Source: Coffea arabica
Taxonomy: Eukaryota; Streptophyta; Magnoliopsida; Gentianales; Rubiaceae
Reading direction: 5' to 3'
Length of the DNA: 64,000 nt
Assembly: GCF_036785885.1 (NCBI RefSeq)
Contig: NC_092312.1
Span: 20,726,001 to 20,790,000 of the forward strand
Made by a program: the position numbers and the translations under genes. Numbering within the stretch: the first letter of the stretch is position 1; every line of letters starts with the position of its first letter. The notes beneath the pieces were generated by a model, which saw nothing but the letters and a program-made list of their open reading frames with translations, was not told the DNA's origin and searched no databases. Below are positions 63,889 through 64,000 of this stretch, in pieces.

Positions 63889-64000
63889 TATGGGTGAGTG
63901 AGATAAAATTGAAATTTGAAAACTTAAATCTAAAATTTGAAGCTAGAATCCATTAATTTATTAAATTATTAAGTACTAAATCTAATATATTGAGTATATA
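63889..64000. mobile_element. MITE of the GTTTGATAA family, copy 4, cut by the window edge
   Basis: GAGATAAAATTGAAATTTGA at 63900, then ATCCATTAATTTATTAAATTATTAAG, repeats the left half of copy 3 about 300 bases downstream in the same orientation. The right end lies outside the window. Confidence 0.6.

Overview
This is a stretch of plant nuclear DNA. It has AT-rich introns and spacers, GT-AG introns, spliced genes whose products match angiosperm families, and many short MITEs and tRNA-derived SINEs. The gene set (AtYY1-like zinc finger protein, MED22, class I TCP factor, EI24, NIPA-type transporter, UBLCP1-like phosphatase, RPS12) and the MITE families point to a eudicot, perhaps an asterid. 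The species cannot be fixed from the sequence alone.

Gene layout: a UBLCP1-type nuclear phosphatase on the minus strand (360-4682, 6 exons); cytosolic ribosomal protein S12 on the plus strand (7252-8901, 4 coding exons); Mediator subunit MED22 on the minus strand (9883-11130, 3 coding exons); a lone importin-alpha IBB-domain fragment on the minus strand (12219-12401); an AtYY1-like C2H2 factor on the minus strand (14911-19568, 6 exons); a receptor-like cytoplasmic kinase gene on the minus strand (22868-28801) split by a full-length Ty1/copia element; a gene-poor, transposon-rich stretch (about 28.9-40.5 kb); a TCP8-like class I TCP factor on the plus strand (41812-43428); an EI24-like membrane protein on the minus strand (48191-54269, 10 exons); and a NIPA-type magnesium transporter on the minus strand (55762-61162, 9 exons). 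Exon joins were worked out by hand from splice sites and reading phase. For the six spliced genes the joined lengths are whole numbers of codons with no internal stop.

The most striking feature is the copia insertion at 23771-28592. It has two identical 242-bp LTRs, a perfect 5-bp target duplication (ATGTT) and one uninterrupted gag-pol frame with all expected catalytic motifs. The LTR ends are TA...CA rather than TG...CA. It sits inside the coding sequence of a kinase whose two halves are still open and rejoin in frame once the element and one ATGTT copy are ignored. This is a very young gene disruption and may be an insertion polymorphism.

The 29-40.5 kb region is a graveyard of small elements with readable ends: three SINEs with target duplications, a Stowaway MITE, a 1.4-kb foldback element with a near-9-bp duplication typical of Mutator, a hairpin MITE with an 8-bp duplication, and partial MITEs. 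A 3-bp-duplication MITE family (ends near GTTTGATAA) recurs at 44.1, 60.0, 63.6 and 63.9 kb. A 717-bp foldback at 62.45 kb has one pyrimidine-rich and one purine-rich arm.

The genes are ordinary housekeeping and regulatory genes with no operon-like logic. Apart from the transposon biology I found no evidence of a new multi-gene system.
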